DNA of 64,000 nucleotides from contig NC_132915.1 in assembly GCF_047675955.1 (NCBI RefSeq), forward strand, positions 17,220,266-17,284,265, given 5' to 3'. Under the pieces are notes generated by a model. That model was not told where the DNA came from, searched no databases, and saw only the letters and a list, made by a program, of their open reading frames with translations. A program made the position numbers and the translations under genes. The stretch is from Chlorocebus sabaeus (Eukaryota; Chordata; Mammalia; Primates; Cercopithecidae). This document shows, piece after piece, positions 1-11,854 of this stretch (positions within the stretch are counted from its first letter, which is position 1; the number at the start of each line of letters is the position of its first letter).

Positions 1-1831
1 GAAATAATCCTGATTTTTAAATTATCCCTCTTTTTTGTTTTATGTTTCATACTGGAGCTTCTTCCACAAAATTTGTAATAAGTAATTAGTGAGACTGCTT
101 CACCATTTCCTCTGGAAAACTTTTAGATCTCTCGCAGTCCATTTCATTTTTGGGTAATTCCAATTGCTTAGAAAAGCATTTCTTGCAGTTGAAGTAGAGA
201 AGCAAAGCTTTCCCTCTTAAAATTGTATATCACTGCTGTCCTTGCAGTTCTGAGGCTTGGCCCACTAATCCAATGACTTCAAAACTTGGTTTGTGGACTA
301 GTATACCTACCATATTTGACATCTAGTGAAGACTTTTTTTCAATAAACAATCCCCTCCTGTATACAATCACATTATTTTCAGTAATAATAATGTGATAAT
401 CACTCACCATTACTTCCTAATTATCATTTGTTTTTAAACAAATAATCTTAAAAGAATAAATTTTCATTTTAGATATATTATTCAAATTAGTAATTTGTCC
501 TATGAACTAAAATTTGCACTCCCCAGACAGAAATAGTATACTTCATGATTTGTAATTTGTATCAATCACTAGTTTGTATTTTAAGTACAAACAAATCTCT
601 AAGTGATCACATAGAATAACAAAACTTCTCTAACTTGAGTTCTGTTTCTTCATTTTTGTAATTATTCTATTAATATTTTTTATTTAAAATTTGTCTAACC
701 ACAAAAATATGTAATACCACAGAGACTGGGGACATGGATTGTACCCAAAGTAAGATTGAATTCTTCAAAACCATTAGAAACTTACTACAGAAACCTGTTC
801 CTATAACTAAGTCTAGTGTATTGGAAGCTGGGAGTTTTCCAAGTTAACTTCCATGCAGAATATTGTATAAGTAATAATGTGCTATTCTGAATCTTACATA
901 TATATTACTAAAACACCAGAGGAGCTGCAACAGTTATTTTCAATGGAGACTAACAAAAGTTTTTTGGTGAAGGAATATTTTTTCACTCATATTGTTTAGA
1001 ACTGCTGGTACATGATGATAATAAAAAGCAGATCAATTATTAATTGTATTTATTATTATTTCTAAATCATCTTCAGACAATGTACCCCCTATTGTCTGCA
1101 CCTAGGGCAGGTTTCCTTGGCTGCTCATCTTTGGCATCTCCTTGGATTTTGGAAATGCACTCTATATGGCTGGAAAAGCAGAGCTTCTCTAGTTAAAATT
1201 TGGACAGAGAACTCTACATCACTTGTTCCATGCATGGAGGTAGAAGGTGGGGTAATCAAGATCTACCTGAGGCATTTCTGGAGAAATACTAGGGCTCCAC
1301 AGAGGAAACTTACAAATCAAAGAGAAATCTACCCAGAAGCTCCACAGTGCATATGTGATCATGATAGGAGAAGGAGGCTTGAAATGTTCAGCACCGAAAG
1401 CTATTCTGCGGAAAAATTTCTAAACTATCAACAGTTAAAAACACCTTTCTACCAACTGTGCTAAAAAAAAAAGACTGAAGTGTCTCTCCATTTGCTCTAT
1501 CTTTTACTCTCTTCTATATGCAAACATAGAAATTAATATTACAACATCGTAGTTATAGGAAAAGTTGATCAAGGAGTCTGCGTCCAAAATGTAGGCTAAA
1601 AAGTACCATAAAGACGTGAGTCAGGCAGTTAACTAATAAAAACATTGTTCTTTTTTTCTGGACTTTGGGATGTTTCTAGTATTTTTCAACACTTTAAAAG
1701 TCTGAAATTTCTAACTGAGTATTAATTTACACATATAATGTTCTTTTCTTTAAAAGGGTCCCCAAGTTAGATAAGCTTTAAGTCTCACAAAATCTGGGCC
1801 GCCCCTGGTGAAAAGCATCAGTTTGGTCAAA
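1..1831. other. AT-rich intergenic DNA, no feature recognised
   Basis: I see no repeat family or gene here. A 115-codon open frame on the plus strand at 1117-1464 lies in a slightly less AT-rich patch. It shows no signal peptide, motif or codon bias, and I treat it as a chance frame. An ancient, unrecognised repeat in 1100-1470 remains possible. Confidence 0.5.
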
Positions 1832-1898
1832 CTCTGTCTCTCCTCCTCCCTCTTCTTTCTCTCTTTTTCCTTCTCACCCTCCTCCTTTTTTTTTTCTT
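1832..1898. repeat. Polypyrimidine tract (CT-rich low complexity)
   Basis: About 67 bases consist almost only of C and T, ending in a run of T. Such tracts are low-complexity DNA and can form unusual structures; no periodic unit is clear. Confidence 0.8.
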
Positions 1899-3529
1899 AA
1901 CAAATAATGAAATGAAACAAAAAGAGGTCAAGTCTATACTCTGTCTGCATAAATGTCCTTAAAATAAATGATGACTGCTTTCACATCTCCCTAAATGCTT
2001 CTCTTTTTCTTTGACTAACCTTTCTTAGAATGGCTTTTGCTGTGTCTTCAGACTTTAGTCCCATGCTAGCAATGTAATAGGGGCTCTTACTACCCTCCTG
2101 AATAAGTGAGTTCTTACTGTCTTTAATATTTTCTCATATTATTTGTTTCCTGATCTGTAACATGTAAACCATCTTTTCCTTTTCTGAGTACATCCTGGTT
2201 GGCTGATCTCCCTCTCAAATTGCAGCACCCAAAACTATGCACATGCCTTGACTTGTTCTGTTTAATATTCACTAAGTAAAATACTCAACCCTTCCCCTTA
2301 CCACTGCTAGGAGAGATCTTGGTCTCTTGCTCAACCTACAGCTAGAGGGGTTTCTATCTTTTCATTCTTGCCTTAAGATATGGCTTTGTTCTGACCATTC
2401 AACAATCTCAGCATTCAACTATGATGAAGAAATTGGATACAGACATTGCCTATAGCTCACATCTGATATATGGGTTTTGACCTGGGGAACGGGGTACAGG
2501 ACTACAGAGTATGCAGCGACATTCCTAAATTCTTCAATTCACTAGGAAAAGGCAGCATTTGGGTCTCCAGTTGACAATATCGAATTTCTAGAAGTGGACA
2601 CAGGCAAAACTGCGAAACACAAAGTTTGCCTATGAGACCCCACTACTCTTCTTTTTTGCAGCTCTTCCCTGAATGCTAAATCTCTCTGACTACTGGCCTG
2701 CCACTCTGCTGTTTTCATGTGGTTTTCTGGAAAACTTCTCTGCCCATTCCCTCTCATTTCTTCACTTTCTTAGCAGGTTTTATGTTCCTCACCTCTCTTT
2801 CAGTAACCACCACCCAGTAAATAATTGATCTTCAACGTCTGTTCAACTCATTCATATCTAGCTGTCATAAACATATAATGTGGATGCCATTAAGGAAATA
2901 AACCTATTCCAAGTCATTTGGACAGTTATACTGAAGCCAGAAACTGGGGATTTCCCCGTAGGAATGGACCTGAGACACACTACAATGCTTTCTGTTTTAT
3001 TCTACTTCATTCCCAATGCTGATCAATTCTCACTAATTTTACATTATGATTCACCATAGGGTCACATCCATCATTTCAAAATCACTGCTGTAGAGGAAGC
3101 CTCACAGCACCCTTTGTCCTGGGCCACAGTAGTGAATGCACCCTATAAGGAATTGTGTTGCAACTGTGCATAGGACACAGCACAGGAGCGCTGAGGGTTT
3201 GAGGGAACACAGAGTGCATTTGCCTCCCACCTTAGTAGAGCAAGCTGCTCTTGGTACAGTTATTTCTCTTGTATTCTCAGTAACAATGTGATAACACCAT
3301 ATGTATTATTTTGCACTTTTCTGGCCTGATTCCTCAAATATGCATAATAAGGAACATGAATAGCACTAATGTCATTTTGTTAAATACGCCTATTATAGAG
3401 ATGCTGTGGTTCAGTGCTAATGGAGTTTTTTGGTCTTTGTGGGTTCCTGATGTTGCATGCTACAGTGATTTATGGAAGGTCAAAGTGTTTTACCTCAGTG
3501 AAGGTCTGTCATGCTAAACACCCACTGCT
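1899..3529. other. Intergenic DNA, no feature recognised
   Basis: This is unique-looking DNA of mixed composition. Short open frames on either strand (for example 2542-2757 minus and 3311-3517 plus) lack any recognisable domain. A short stretch near 3050-3110 faintly resembles the end of a hAT-type element, but not enough to call. Confidence 0.45.
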
Positions 3530-3998
3530 CCCTGCCTATCTTGTACCAGCCCACATTAATTTCCCTGTGACTTAATCCATGCATTCATATAATCCACCGT
3601 AAGTCCTGTCTCCAAAATATCACACACATACACACACACACACACATATATATATATAAATATAAACATGACACCATCTCCCCAGCCCCCATCCTATTTC
3701 AAGCCACTACCATATCTTGCCTACCATACTACAAAGGCTTCCTAACTGGTTTCTCTGCCTCTAGTGCTGCTCTCCTACAGTCCATTGTTCATCCTATAGT
3801 CAAGTTGTTAATTTCAGATGGAAACTAGGTACAGTCATATCTCTGCTTCAAAAAATGTAAAGAAAGGTGGCATATGTGTATGTGTGTGTGTTTGCATGAA
3901 AACAGCTTCTTTCTCTCTCAATTAGCATGTTTTCTGCCTGAAATGTGCAGAAACTCTACCTGAAATGTGCATCTTTCCCAGCAGTTACAATCTTTAAT
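3530..3998 (+). mobile_element. L2 LINE relic, ORF2-region part
   Basis: Sense similarity to L2 is clearest at 3700-3800, where the text follows the L2 reverse-transcriptase tail around the words gcttcctaactggt and ctcctacagtcc. It belongs with the L2 3' end at 4180-4525, and the two are separated by a MADE1 remnant and a microsatellite. The copy is ancient and non-coding now. Confidence 0.65.
3619..3665. repeat. (CA)n(TA)n compound microsatellite
   Basis: Alternating CA dinucleotides pass directly into TA dinucleotides within the L2 relic. It is probably length-variable in the population. Confidence 0.9.
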
Positions 3999-4002
3999 TG
4001 TA

Positions 4003-4050
4003 GTATTAAAAGTAATGGCAAAAACTGCAATTACTTTTGCAGTAACCTAA
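4003..4050 (+). mobile_element. MADE1 (mariner MITE) right half
   Basis: The stretch matches the right half of the 80 bp MADE1 palindrome: gtaatggcaaaaactgcaat followed by tacttttgcagtaaccta, ending at a TA. The left inverted-repeat arm is degraded, so the full hairpin typical of mir-548 precursors is absent. MADE1 is a primate-lineage, non-autonomous mariner element mobilised by Hsmar1-type transposase. Confidence 0.8.
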
Positions 4051-4128
4051 TATTAATAGTTCTGCATGAATGCAAAAACAAAGGTGGTACAAAATGAAAA
4101 GTAATAATAATTCAGTTGTCCAGCTGAA

Positions 4129-4129
4129 C

Positions 4130-4175
<46 letters not shown>

Positions 4176-4179
4176 ACAA
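4129..4179. repeat. (CT)n(CA)n compound microsatellite
   Basis: About eleven CT units are followed by about fourteen CA units without interruption. The open frame reading through it at 4070-4447 (an LSLS run then HTHT run) is a repeat artefact. Confidence 0.95.
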
Positions 4180-4525
4180 GCAGTTTTTCAACCTTAAACT
4201 TGGCCATGGCTTCCAGTGCCTAGCTCATCTGGCCCTGCCTCCTTCTGTTCTTAGGTGTCAGGTACTCTCCCTCTCCTCATTATGCATCAGCACATTCTTC
4301 ATGTCTCTGCTCAAAGGCACCTCAAAGAAGCTTTTCCTAAAGCAGCACTTCAATGCCAAAGTTGGATATTTTCTTTGTCACATTCATCACAATTTTTGTT
4401 CCTTTATTTGCTTATTTTTTGTCTCCTTCTATCAGATTATAACTTAAGAGACATGTTCTCTATTGAATTAGAGTACTTAGAATAGTGCTTGTTACATAGT
4501 AGGCCTTCAACAGATAAATGAAAAT
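4180..4525 (+). mobile_element. L2 LINE 3' end
   Basis: The sequence follows the L2 3' terminus in sense: the phrase tctctgctcaaaggcacctc (L2 has tctctgctcaaatgtcacc), then gtgcttgttacatagtagg and a short run near cagataaatgaaa where L2 has caataaatatttgttgaatg. Overlapping open frames here (4070-4447, 4255-4485) are chance. Confidence 0.85.
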
Positions 4526-5029
4526 TAAGGCTTGCTTTAATATGATGTATGTTATGTTAAAATGAAGGAAAGTGGTATTTAGGCATTTTTATATTAACAA
4601 GATAACAAAATCCTATTGTGCTCTGTACTTTTCACAACTAAAAGTTATTTTCAGAATATATGAAAATACAATTTACCACTCAGTTGATTATTCAAAAATG
4701 TTTATTCCTCAAATGATTGTGCTAATGAATGTTGATCAGAGAAAATGTACATTATATTTTCCCTATTTAAAAAAAGTTAGTTCTGGTTTAAGATTTCCAT
4801 TCTGCCTACACTGATGTTCACAGATAGTTATTATTTCAGGGCAAATAGTAACAGATAAAAGTACTCCATTTAAGCTGTCAATGTTCTTTAAAATTTTCCT
4901 TAGTGAGCAATCTCCATAAACAGTTAAACAAAGATTTTCCAATGAGAGTCTACTCAAATTTTTGTCTCCTATTTTTTGTTACAGGAATATTTGTTGAGGA
5001 GTTTTTCAGGATACTTTACAGCAGTGCTA
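4526..5029. other. AT-rich DNA, nothing recognised
   Basis: No repeat or coding signal is visible in this half kilobase. Confidence 0.5.
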
Positions 5030-5905
5030 GGTTATTTATTGTCTGTGTCAAAATTATTTGACCATACATATTTGAATTTATTTCTGGGCTTTCTATTCTA
5101 TTTCATTGGTCTATATTTCCACTTTTATAGTGGTTACATACTGTTTTGATTGTTATAGCTTGGTAATGTAAGTTTAAATTGGGAAGTGTGATGTTTCCAA
5201 CTTTGTTTTGCTTTCTTAGTGTTATTGCTTTGGATATTCACGGTATTTTGTAGTTCCAAACCAATTTTAGGAACGTTTCTTTTATTTCTATGAAGAATGT
5301 TATTGAAATTTTGATAGGAATTGTGTTTTACCTGTATGCAGTAGACACTTGAACAATGCAGGTTTTAGGAGCGCTGAGCCCCCAAGCAGTAGAAAATCCA
5401 CATGTAACTTATGATTTCCCAAAACTTAACTACTAAGAGCCTACTGTTGACAAGAAGCCTTGCAAATAACATAAACACTTTATTGGCTCATACTTTGTAT
5501 GTTATATGTATTCATATATTATAGTTTGAGAGTAAGAGAAAAAATGTCAAGAAAATAATAAAGAGAAAACATATTTACTATTTATTTACTGGAAGTGGAT
5601 CATCGTAAAAGTCTTCATCACCTTTGTCTTCACATTGAGTAGGCTGGAGAGGAGGAGTAAAAGGAGGTGTTAGTCTTGCTGTCTGGAGGAGGCAGAGGCA
5701 GAATAGGTGGAGGAGGTGGAACAGGAGGCAGGAGAGGCAGGCACACTTTGTGCAAATTTAAGTAAAAAAAGATGTGTGTTTGTGTATATACACATACATA
5801 TATGTGTATATATATGTAGACCTATGCCAGTTTAAACCAATGTTATTCAAGGGTCAACTGTATTGCTTTGGGCAGTATAAACATTTTAATCATACAACAC
5901 AGTAA
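5030..5905 (-). mobile_element. Old L1 (L1M) ORF2 fragment, inverted 5' part
   Basis: On the plus strand the text is antisense L1 ORF2: tctattctatttcattggtc, tcttagtgttattgctttgg, and after the nested transposon, ttgctttgggcagtataaac. The fragment is interrupted at 5335-5862 by a Tigger-like element. It abuts a sense L1 3' end at about 5906, the head-to-head arrangement left by twin priming. No open frame survives. Confidence 0.8.
5335..5862. mobile_element. Tigger/pogo-like non-autonomous DNA transposon, complete
   Basis: The ends are inverted repeats: gacacttgaacaatgcaggt at the left and its near complement ttattcaagggtcaactgta at the right. The flanking L1 is collinear across the insertion with a TA at the junction, as expected for pogo/Tigger elements. 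The interior (ttgacaagaagccttgcaaa, gtggatcatcgtaaaagtc, gaggaggcagaggcagaata) matches a non-autonomous Tigger family I know by sequence but cannot name with certainty (MER44-like). A TG/TA-rich patch sits at 5770-5820. Confidence 0.75.
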
Positions 5906-6615
5906 TGTTTGTACACACACTCAATGGAGATTAAATTACCATCTCATAAAGCTATATGTACTCCCGTGTTTATTGTAACATTATTCATAACAGCCAAGAT
6001 ATGGAACCAACATAAACAATTATCAACAAAGAATTTGATTGAAAAAAAATCTCTCTATATATATAGACAAATAGATGGATGGATGGGTAGATAGATAGAC
6101 GTAATAAAATACCATTCAGCCTTGAAAAAGAAGCCAATTTTGCCATTTGCCCACAACATAGATGGACCAAGGGGACATTATGCTAAGTAAAATAAGCCAG
6201 AACAGAAAGAAATACATTACATGATCTTACCTACATGTGGAATCTTGAAAAAAAAAAAAAAAAAAGAGTCAAATATACAGAGACAGAAAATGAAACAATA
6301 GTTACCAGGAGTGGGGTTACCAGGAGGAGGAAATGAGATGTAGGTCAAAGAATACAAAGTAGCAGGTATATAGGATGAACAAGTCTAGAGATCTAATGAG
6401 CAATGTAATGACTATAGTAAATAAAATTATGTAGTATTGGATACTTTTGTTAAATAAGTAGACATTAGCTGCTCTTTTCACAAAAAACAACTGTATGAGA
6501 TGATAGATATGTTCATTTTCTTCACTATAGTAACCATTTCACTATCTGTGTGTATCCTATAACATTATGTTGTAAATTTCAAATATACACAATAAAATTT
6601 ATTTTCTTAAAAATG
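5906..6615 (+). mobile_element. Old L1 (L1M) 3' end, sense
   Basis: Sense L1 ORF2 tail and 3' UTR: gtgtttattgtaacattatt, cataacagccaagatatgga, taccattcagccttgaaaaa, acatagatggaccaagggga, and a 3' UTR ending near acaataaaatttattttctt. A GATG/GATA-like microsatellite interrupts it near 6060-6100 and an A-run lies at 6247-6265. Together with the inverted piece upstream it is one insertion with a 5' inversion. Confidence 0.85.
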
Positions 6616-6979
6616 GAGGGACTGGAACTCTCTCCCCCTGCAAACAAAATACAATAAACAAACAAAAAACATTCTTTTCAGCTCAAGATAAGCTTTCCAT
6701 TAGAAGCCAGTTCTCCCTTGGCTAAAAGTCTTGGTTAAGACTCTGCAGTCTACATTGAAAACCCTTCTTCATTAGTTAATTATTTCCCAGCATTTATATT
6801 CCTAAATGTATTGAAACACTTGACCCATTCAAGCCCATTAGCCAAAACACGTGTTTCTTGGCAAATACTTTACATTATACTTCCTTATCACCATCAGAGT
6901 TGATTAGGACAGAAAACATTTTTCTCAACTTTAGAATTTTGTTGCTTCTCAACGTTAACACTATCAGCAGCTGACTTCT
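6616..6979. other. Intergenic DNA, nothing recognised
   Basis: Unique-looking DNA between the L1 3' end and a MIR; no feature seen. Confidence 0.5.
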
Positions 6980-7155
6980 CATGAGCACTTTCTAATCTTT
7001 GTGCCTGTCATTCTTCATTATTTCATTTAATTGTCCCTCAAAACCACGGAAATAGCTACAATTACTATTCCCATGTTGCAGAGGAGAAAAATGAGGGCCA
7101 GAGAACTTAGCTAGTTTTCCCTGGGTCATATGTCGGTGATTCAAGTCCAGCTAAG
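6980..7155 (-). mobile_element. MIR SINE, antisense
   Basis: The plus-strand text is the complement of MIR: tatttcatttaattgtccct, ttactattcccatgttgcag, aggagaaaaatgagggccag, then the region corresponding to the tRNA-derived head. The tRNA-derived promoter boxes are decayed. Confidence 0.75.
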
Positions 7156-8375
7156 TGAATCATGCCATGTGCTCCTAGCCAGTCCTTTCCTGTATTTCCA
7201 CTGTGTGGAACCAGTGGGGGTGGTTTCTGTTTCCCCAGAGCAGATCCTTCTCATCGCTCACCTTCCTACTTTCTGGTTTCTGTGCTCTAATTGTCTCTCA
7301 CAAACAGAAGAGCCATGCTGTTACTCATTGGGACATACTCAGAGTTACAAAGAGACAGACATTCATCCCCCCAATGGCTCTGCTTGCTGTGTACTTTCTC
7401 CCAGCTTTCCCATGAACACAAGTCTAGAAATTCCTCTGTCTTCCCTCCTCTCTTATTCTTCTTCAGGAAGTGCGAAAACATAGGCACAACAGTGACTTTT
7501 ATAAACACTGATAAGGAAAAACCACTCCTACAGTGAAAAAAAAATGCCACCTTACACTTACACCATTTTCTTTCCATCGCTCTTGTAAGGCTATTTTCTC
7601 CCAGGGAGTAGAGGAGTGGAATAATGTTTAAATGAGAAGCCTTCACACCTTTTCTCAATCTCACAGCTCAAGACAACTCCAAGGTCAATTTTCTTCCAGG
7701 CTTAACTTAATAACTACTTGGAATAAGGAGGGAAGAAAGGAACAATCTATTTTCTTCCACTCAGATAAGCAAGTGTGCAGGTTCATGACTGATTTAACAT
7801 TTTGTATTTGGGTGCTGCTCTCAGCATAAAGGTGATAGAAATGACGGCAAATTTATGGGAGGACATAAATAGAGATGGCATTTTAAGGTGTGATGAGTAA
7901 AAAACCTTCAGCTTTTGACCAAAGTCATTTTTAATGAAATATTGACTAATAATTCCTTACTAAAATAAATAAAAATGCATTTAAGAAGACAAGAAACTAG
8001 GCTTTGTCCAGCTTAAGCCATCCGGCTCCACAAGTATATTCTTCCCACAAAGAAATGTTTATCACAGGTTTGCAGTTACACACTTTGGCAGCTTATTAAG
8101 AATTCTGTTTGTTTTTCCCTTTTTTCCTATTATCCTATTTCTTTTATATGGATTTTTTTTAGTCATACACCTTCAGACTCCAATTTGTGAATTGTTTCTC
8201 ACAAATAGATACAAAACCATTCCCATGAAAACTTAATTTGTTCGTTTGAAAGTGTCCAAAATATAAGACAAATCAACAACATAAAGTAAAAATGCTACAG
8301 GAAAGATTGCCTAACAAATGCTTTAGGTAAACCAGATTATTCTGAGTTTAGGCAGGCAGTGAATCTTCTATTAAC

Positions 8376-8407
8376 GCACACACACACATACACACACACA
8401 CAGACAC
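8376..8407. repeat. (CA)n microsatellite, imperfect
   Basis: A run of about fourteen CA units broken by one CATA step. Confidence 0.85.
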
Positions 8408-8960
8408 CTATTTGTAATATATATGTAACTATATTGAAATATACGTACTTAATGTCTCATAGTTTTCTTCGCTTTGTTATCAGATGGCAATAAATTCAAG
8501 TTGGATTAAAAAGTTTTCCATGTCAACCCCTGAGGACAGCTGATTATAGATCTGACCTTTTGAGATTCTGTGTATTTCCCACTTAATCAGTGCCGGAATG
8601 AGCTTCTGCTAAGTGGGATATATAGGATTCCTATGGGAAAAGTGAAGCCATTTAAAACATAATGAGTCTCCCTTCTGCCCCCTCTTCCTTTCCATCTTGA
8701 GCTCTATTAGGCCATGATAACCGTCTTCATGAAGGCTTCACAAAAGCATAGCATAAGCATATAATATTTACACTATGCAGGGAAAGAGTGGGCTAGGAAA
8801 GGTTTTGGGGAGCTCTGAATGTAAGACACCTTTTACAATGGGATCAAAAATCCTCTACTTGCCCTTTTACTGATGGAGAAAAATGTGTTTGGTTGCAAAG
8901 AGGTCCTGTGGGGCTTTTAAGCTCCAGCACCTCAGATTTTGACAGTGTAATTGGATCCCT

Positions 8961-8974
8961 GTTGCCTGGGCAAT
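8961..8974. promoter_or_regulatory. X-box-like palindrome (candidate RFX site)
   Basis: The sequence gttgcctgggcaat fits the RFX X-box pattern GTTRCC, short spacer, RGYAAC with one mismatch in the last half-site. It sits in unique DNA. A single motif match in 64 kb can be chance, and no transcription unit is visible nearby. Confidence 0.3.
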
Positions 8975-9828
8975 CACACGGAATTGGAACCATCTCCATT
9001 TTGTCTTGTTACAGTAACATACGTGATAGTTTAGAAATAATCTCACAAATACTCTAGTTCGGTCACCATTGCATTTCTTAAAACCTACAATATGAGTGTA
9101 TGTGTGTATTTGTCTGTGTGTGTGTTACACGCCCCCAATCTCATACCCTAATACGTCTAATTTTCTTCCCCAACCTTCTGTGAAACTGAACAGCATAATA
9201 GATGTAATTAGACCTTCAGTAATAGGACCGAACGGAGCAAGCAATGAGACTCCTTCTAGGGAAGCAATCAGTGCATTAGGTCCCCAGGACTGAAACCACT
9301 TTTAACAAGGTTTGGGGCCTAGGGAATGTCAGTCTAGGCTTCTACTGCTTCCCCAAGAGGAAGTTCTACCCAGAATGCAAATCTTCATTTACCATTTCTA
9401 CAAAAGGGAGAAAAAGAACATTAGCAGCTTTATTACACACATAATGAAACAAACTTTGCTGTTAATATTTTTTCTCAGCAGTCAATCAGTTGTTCCCAAA
9501 TGCTCTGAAAAATAAATGTATATTTTATCAGAATTTAAGAATCATTCCCTATGTTTTCATCACCAACTTTTTGAAAAAGATAATACCGAACAGTGTCAAA
9601 CAAAGGCAGCCTTTATGCTTTCAAGAGCATGCTGAACCGTTTCTATAAGGAAACAAGCTTCATTCAAACAATATTTCTGAGACATATATTTAAATAATCA
9701 GTTGCAGTAACTGTAGATATATTGGCAGACTGAATATGACCTATTGGTGCTATTCTATTCCATGATGTACTGAAGTAAACTCTTCTGAAGAAAAGGGTAC
9801 ATCCTATTTATGGAGTACAACACACTCC

Positions 9829-10238
9829 CATTCTTTATTGTATACCTTGTATTTTGCAGTTCCTATTCCTTGGCATTCATATTCTACTAAGATGACTAGT
9901 TTGAGGCAATTTAAGGATGAAAATACTTCAGCTTTCTAAATGTACTTACTTAGAGACAAGTTGAAAGATAAAAGACAAATATGGCACCCAAAGCACATTA
10001 TTTGTCTCTAATAATCCAATGTCATCTCTTCGTACATTTAATCCTCATAATAAATATTCTTCCAACCAGAGGTAAAGGAATCACTTACAGGTAATGGAAG
10101 ATTCATGAAGGATGCAGCATCAAGTCCTTTCAGTGAAATAATCAAAGATTAGGAGAGAGCAATCCCAAGATAATTTGTGAGCAGAAACAATTTTATTGGG
10201 AAGATAGCCATGCGTTTGTGTAAGGTGTGTGTGTGAAA
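9829..10238 (+). repeat. Inverted repeat arm A (partner at 13714-14142)
   Basis: From cattctttattgtatacctt to the GT run near 10230, this stretch is the diverged reverse complement of 13714-14142. Long identical words are shared, such as tactaagatgactagtttga and ggaatcacttacaggtaatg. Identity looks close to 90 percent by eye with small indels. I do not recognise the sequence as a known repeat family; the arms could be an ancient inverted duplication or two copies of an unfamiliar repeat. Confidence 0.85.
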
Positions 10239-10263
10239 AAACATACTCATGTCTGTGAAAGGC

Positions 10264-10286
10264 ATGTGTGTGTGTGTGTGTGTGTG
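10264..10286. repeat. (TG)n microsatellite
   Basis: About eleven perfect TG units just inside the inverted repeat arm. Confidence 0.9.
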
Positions 10287-10519
10287 AAAGGTCCCAAATA
10301 CCAGCCTAATCTAAAAAATAAAAGTTTTCATAACCAGTGATGAACCTTCAGCTTTGTTATATAAAATATATTTGGTATAATGTACATTGGCCAATAGAAT
10401 GAATGTCAAATATGGTATTTTTAATTGTTTTAACTAGTAAATTAAGTTAAATTTGGCTATGTTTTGACAAACTCTGTTGTTGAAAACTTCCCAGACATAT
10501 AACTAAATCTACCAAAGTT

Positions 10520-10860
10520 ACTTGAACAACATAGATGAAACTTACAAACCAGAAAAAATGTTTTTAAAAGCCTGGCATTAAAGACCACATATTATATGGT
10601 TCTATTTACCTGGAATGTCCAGAATAAGAAAATCTATAGGAACTGGAAGTTGATTAGTAGTCACCTAGGGGTTGGAGACATGAAAGGATTGGGGGGTGAC
10701 AGTGAAAGGGGGCAGAATTTCCTTTCGTGGTAATGAACATGTTCTATAACTGATTGCAGTGATAATTACGTAACCCTGAATATACTGAAAAATGAATTGT
10801 ACATACTAAATGGGTAAATTTGAACATATATAAATTATAACTCAATAAAACGGTTACCAA
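10520..10860 (+). mobile_element. Old L1 (L1M) 3' end, sense
   Basis: The text follows an L1M 3' UTR: tggttctatttacctggaat, ggaatgtccagaataagaaa, gttctataactgattgcagt, and the terminal words tataactcaataaaacggtt. It lies in the spacer of the inverted repeat. Confidence 0.75.
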
Positions 10861-11055
10861 AAATGTTTCTTGAGTTACTAGGAAGGTCCCAGCAAATCAG
10901 AATTCAATATTCTAATTCTTAATTCAGTTTTTAAATTCCATATTCTGATTCTTTCATTTAACCCATTGCAAATTTGTTTAAAAGGGGGGTATCTTTTCAT
11001 TAATGACATGAATTTAGGTGTGAGACATTATTAGGACTGATTCTAAGTGTTCGGG

Positions 11056-11082
11056 TTTTTTTTTTTTTTTTTTTTTTTTTTT
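11056..11082. repeat. Poly-T tract (27 T)
   Basis: A run of T is followed by gagac, the first bases expected at the tail of an antisense Alu, but similarity stops there. It may be a very short retrotransposition stub or a plain homopolymer. Confidence 0.8.
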
Positions 11083-11239
11083 GAGACGTATGTAATGGAG
11101 AGCTTGTTACACTGCAGATTCTGTGATGACCTGAATGCAGAGACACAACTTTGCCTTTTCAAAGGTTATGATCAAATGCAGATATTGAGAAGGAAATTAG
11201 AAGTTTCTATGCCATGTTAAGGAAAATTCAAGGTGACTT

Positions 11240-11760
11240 AGAAGGGATATTTAACTTCAGTTTGTAGTGAGTAGAAATCTTCCTGGATGGTGTAATATCT
11301 AAGCTAAATTTCCAAGGAAAAAGCATAAACCAAGTGAAGAAAGAATGGCAAGGGAAGTATTGAAGCAATAGGAATATCAGATATTAAGACTGAAGACAAT
11401 ACAAAGCATGGCTCTAGTGGACCTATGCAAAGTTTAGCATAATGTGAGCCCGAAGGGCAAGAAAAACTGTAGTAAAATGAAATAATCCAAAAGATAAACA
11501 ACAGCTAAATTATAAAGGCTCTTATAAGACAGAGAAAGAACTTAGAAATAGAAAACCAGTGAAAGGTTTTAAGCAGCAGAGTGATGTCATACATTTTGTA
11601 TTAAAGGGAGATCATTCTGCCAATATTTTGAATAGTGGATTGGAAGATAGAAAGGCAGAAGGCAACAGTTAGGAAGTTAATACAAAATCTAGGTAGAAAT
11701 AATGATGATCTCTGCTAGAAAATGGCAACAAAATTAAAAAGAAAAGCCAATAAATGTGAA
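11240..11760 (-). mobile_element. L2 LINE relic, antisense
   Basis: The plus strand reads as the complement of L2 ORF2: gaaatcttcctggatggtgt (L2 complement ggcttctctgaggaggtgac), ggttttaagcagcagagtga, ggagatcattctgccaatat, and aatagtggattggaagatag. The open frame 11304-11501 on the minus strand is chance. Confidence 0.7.
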
Positions 11761-11854
11761 AGTAATTTAGGACACCAAATCCTTGCGCTGGACTTGATTA
11801 AGAGGAAAGTAGTTTATTATAAAGAGAAAATTAGGTTTTACAGACAACTCCCAC

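Larger units (their letters stand above)
7156..9828. other. Unique intergenic DNA
   Basis: About 2.7 kb with no repeat family recognised apart from a CA microsatellite. Open frames on both strands at 7130-7664 overlap each other in several frames, lack domains and look like chance. A possible RFX-type site is listed separately at 8961-8974. The stretch 8500-9060 is the least repetitive and could hold regulatory sequence, which is inference only. Confidence 0.5.

Noticed and set aside
1117..1464. 115-codon plus-strand open frame
   Set aside because: No domain, no Kozak-like strong context obvious, no flanking exons, and no codon pattern; consistent with a chance frame.
4070..4447. 125-codon plus frame with LSLS and HTHT runs
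   Set aside because: It is read through a CT/CA microsatellite and the L2 3' end.
7130..7664. Four overlapping frames of 70-125 codons on both strands
   Set aside because: Mutual overlap in opposing frames and no recognisable domain; composition effect.
11056..11090. Poly-T followed by gagac as an antisense Alu
   Set aside because: Similarity ends after about eight bases beyond the T run.
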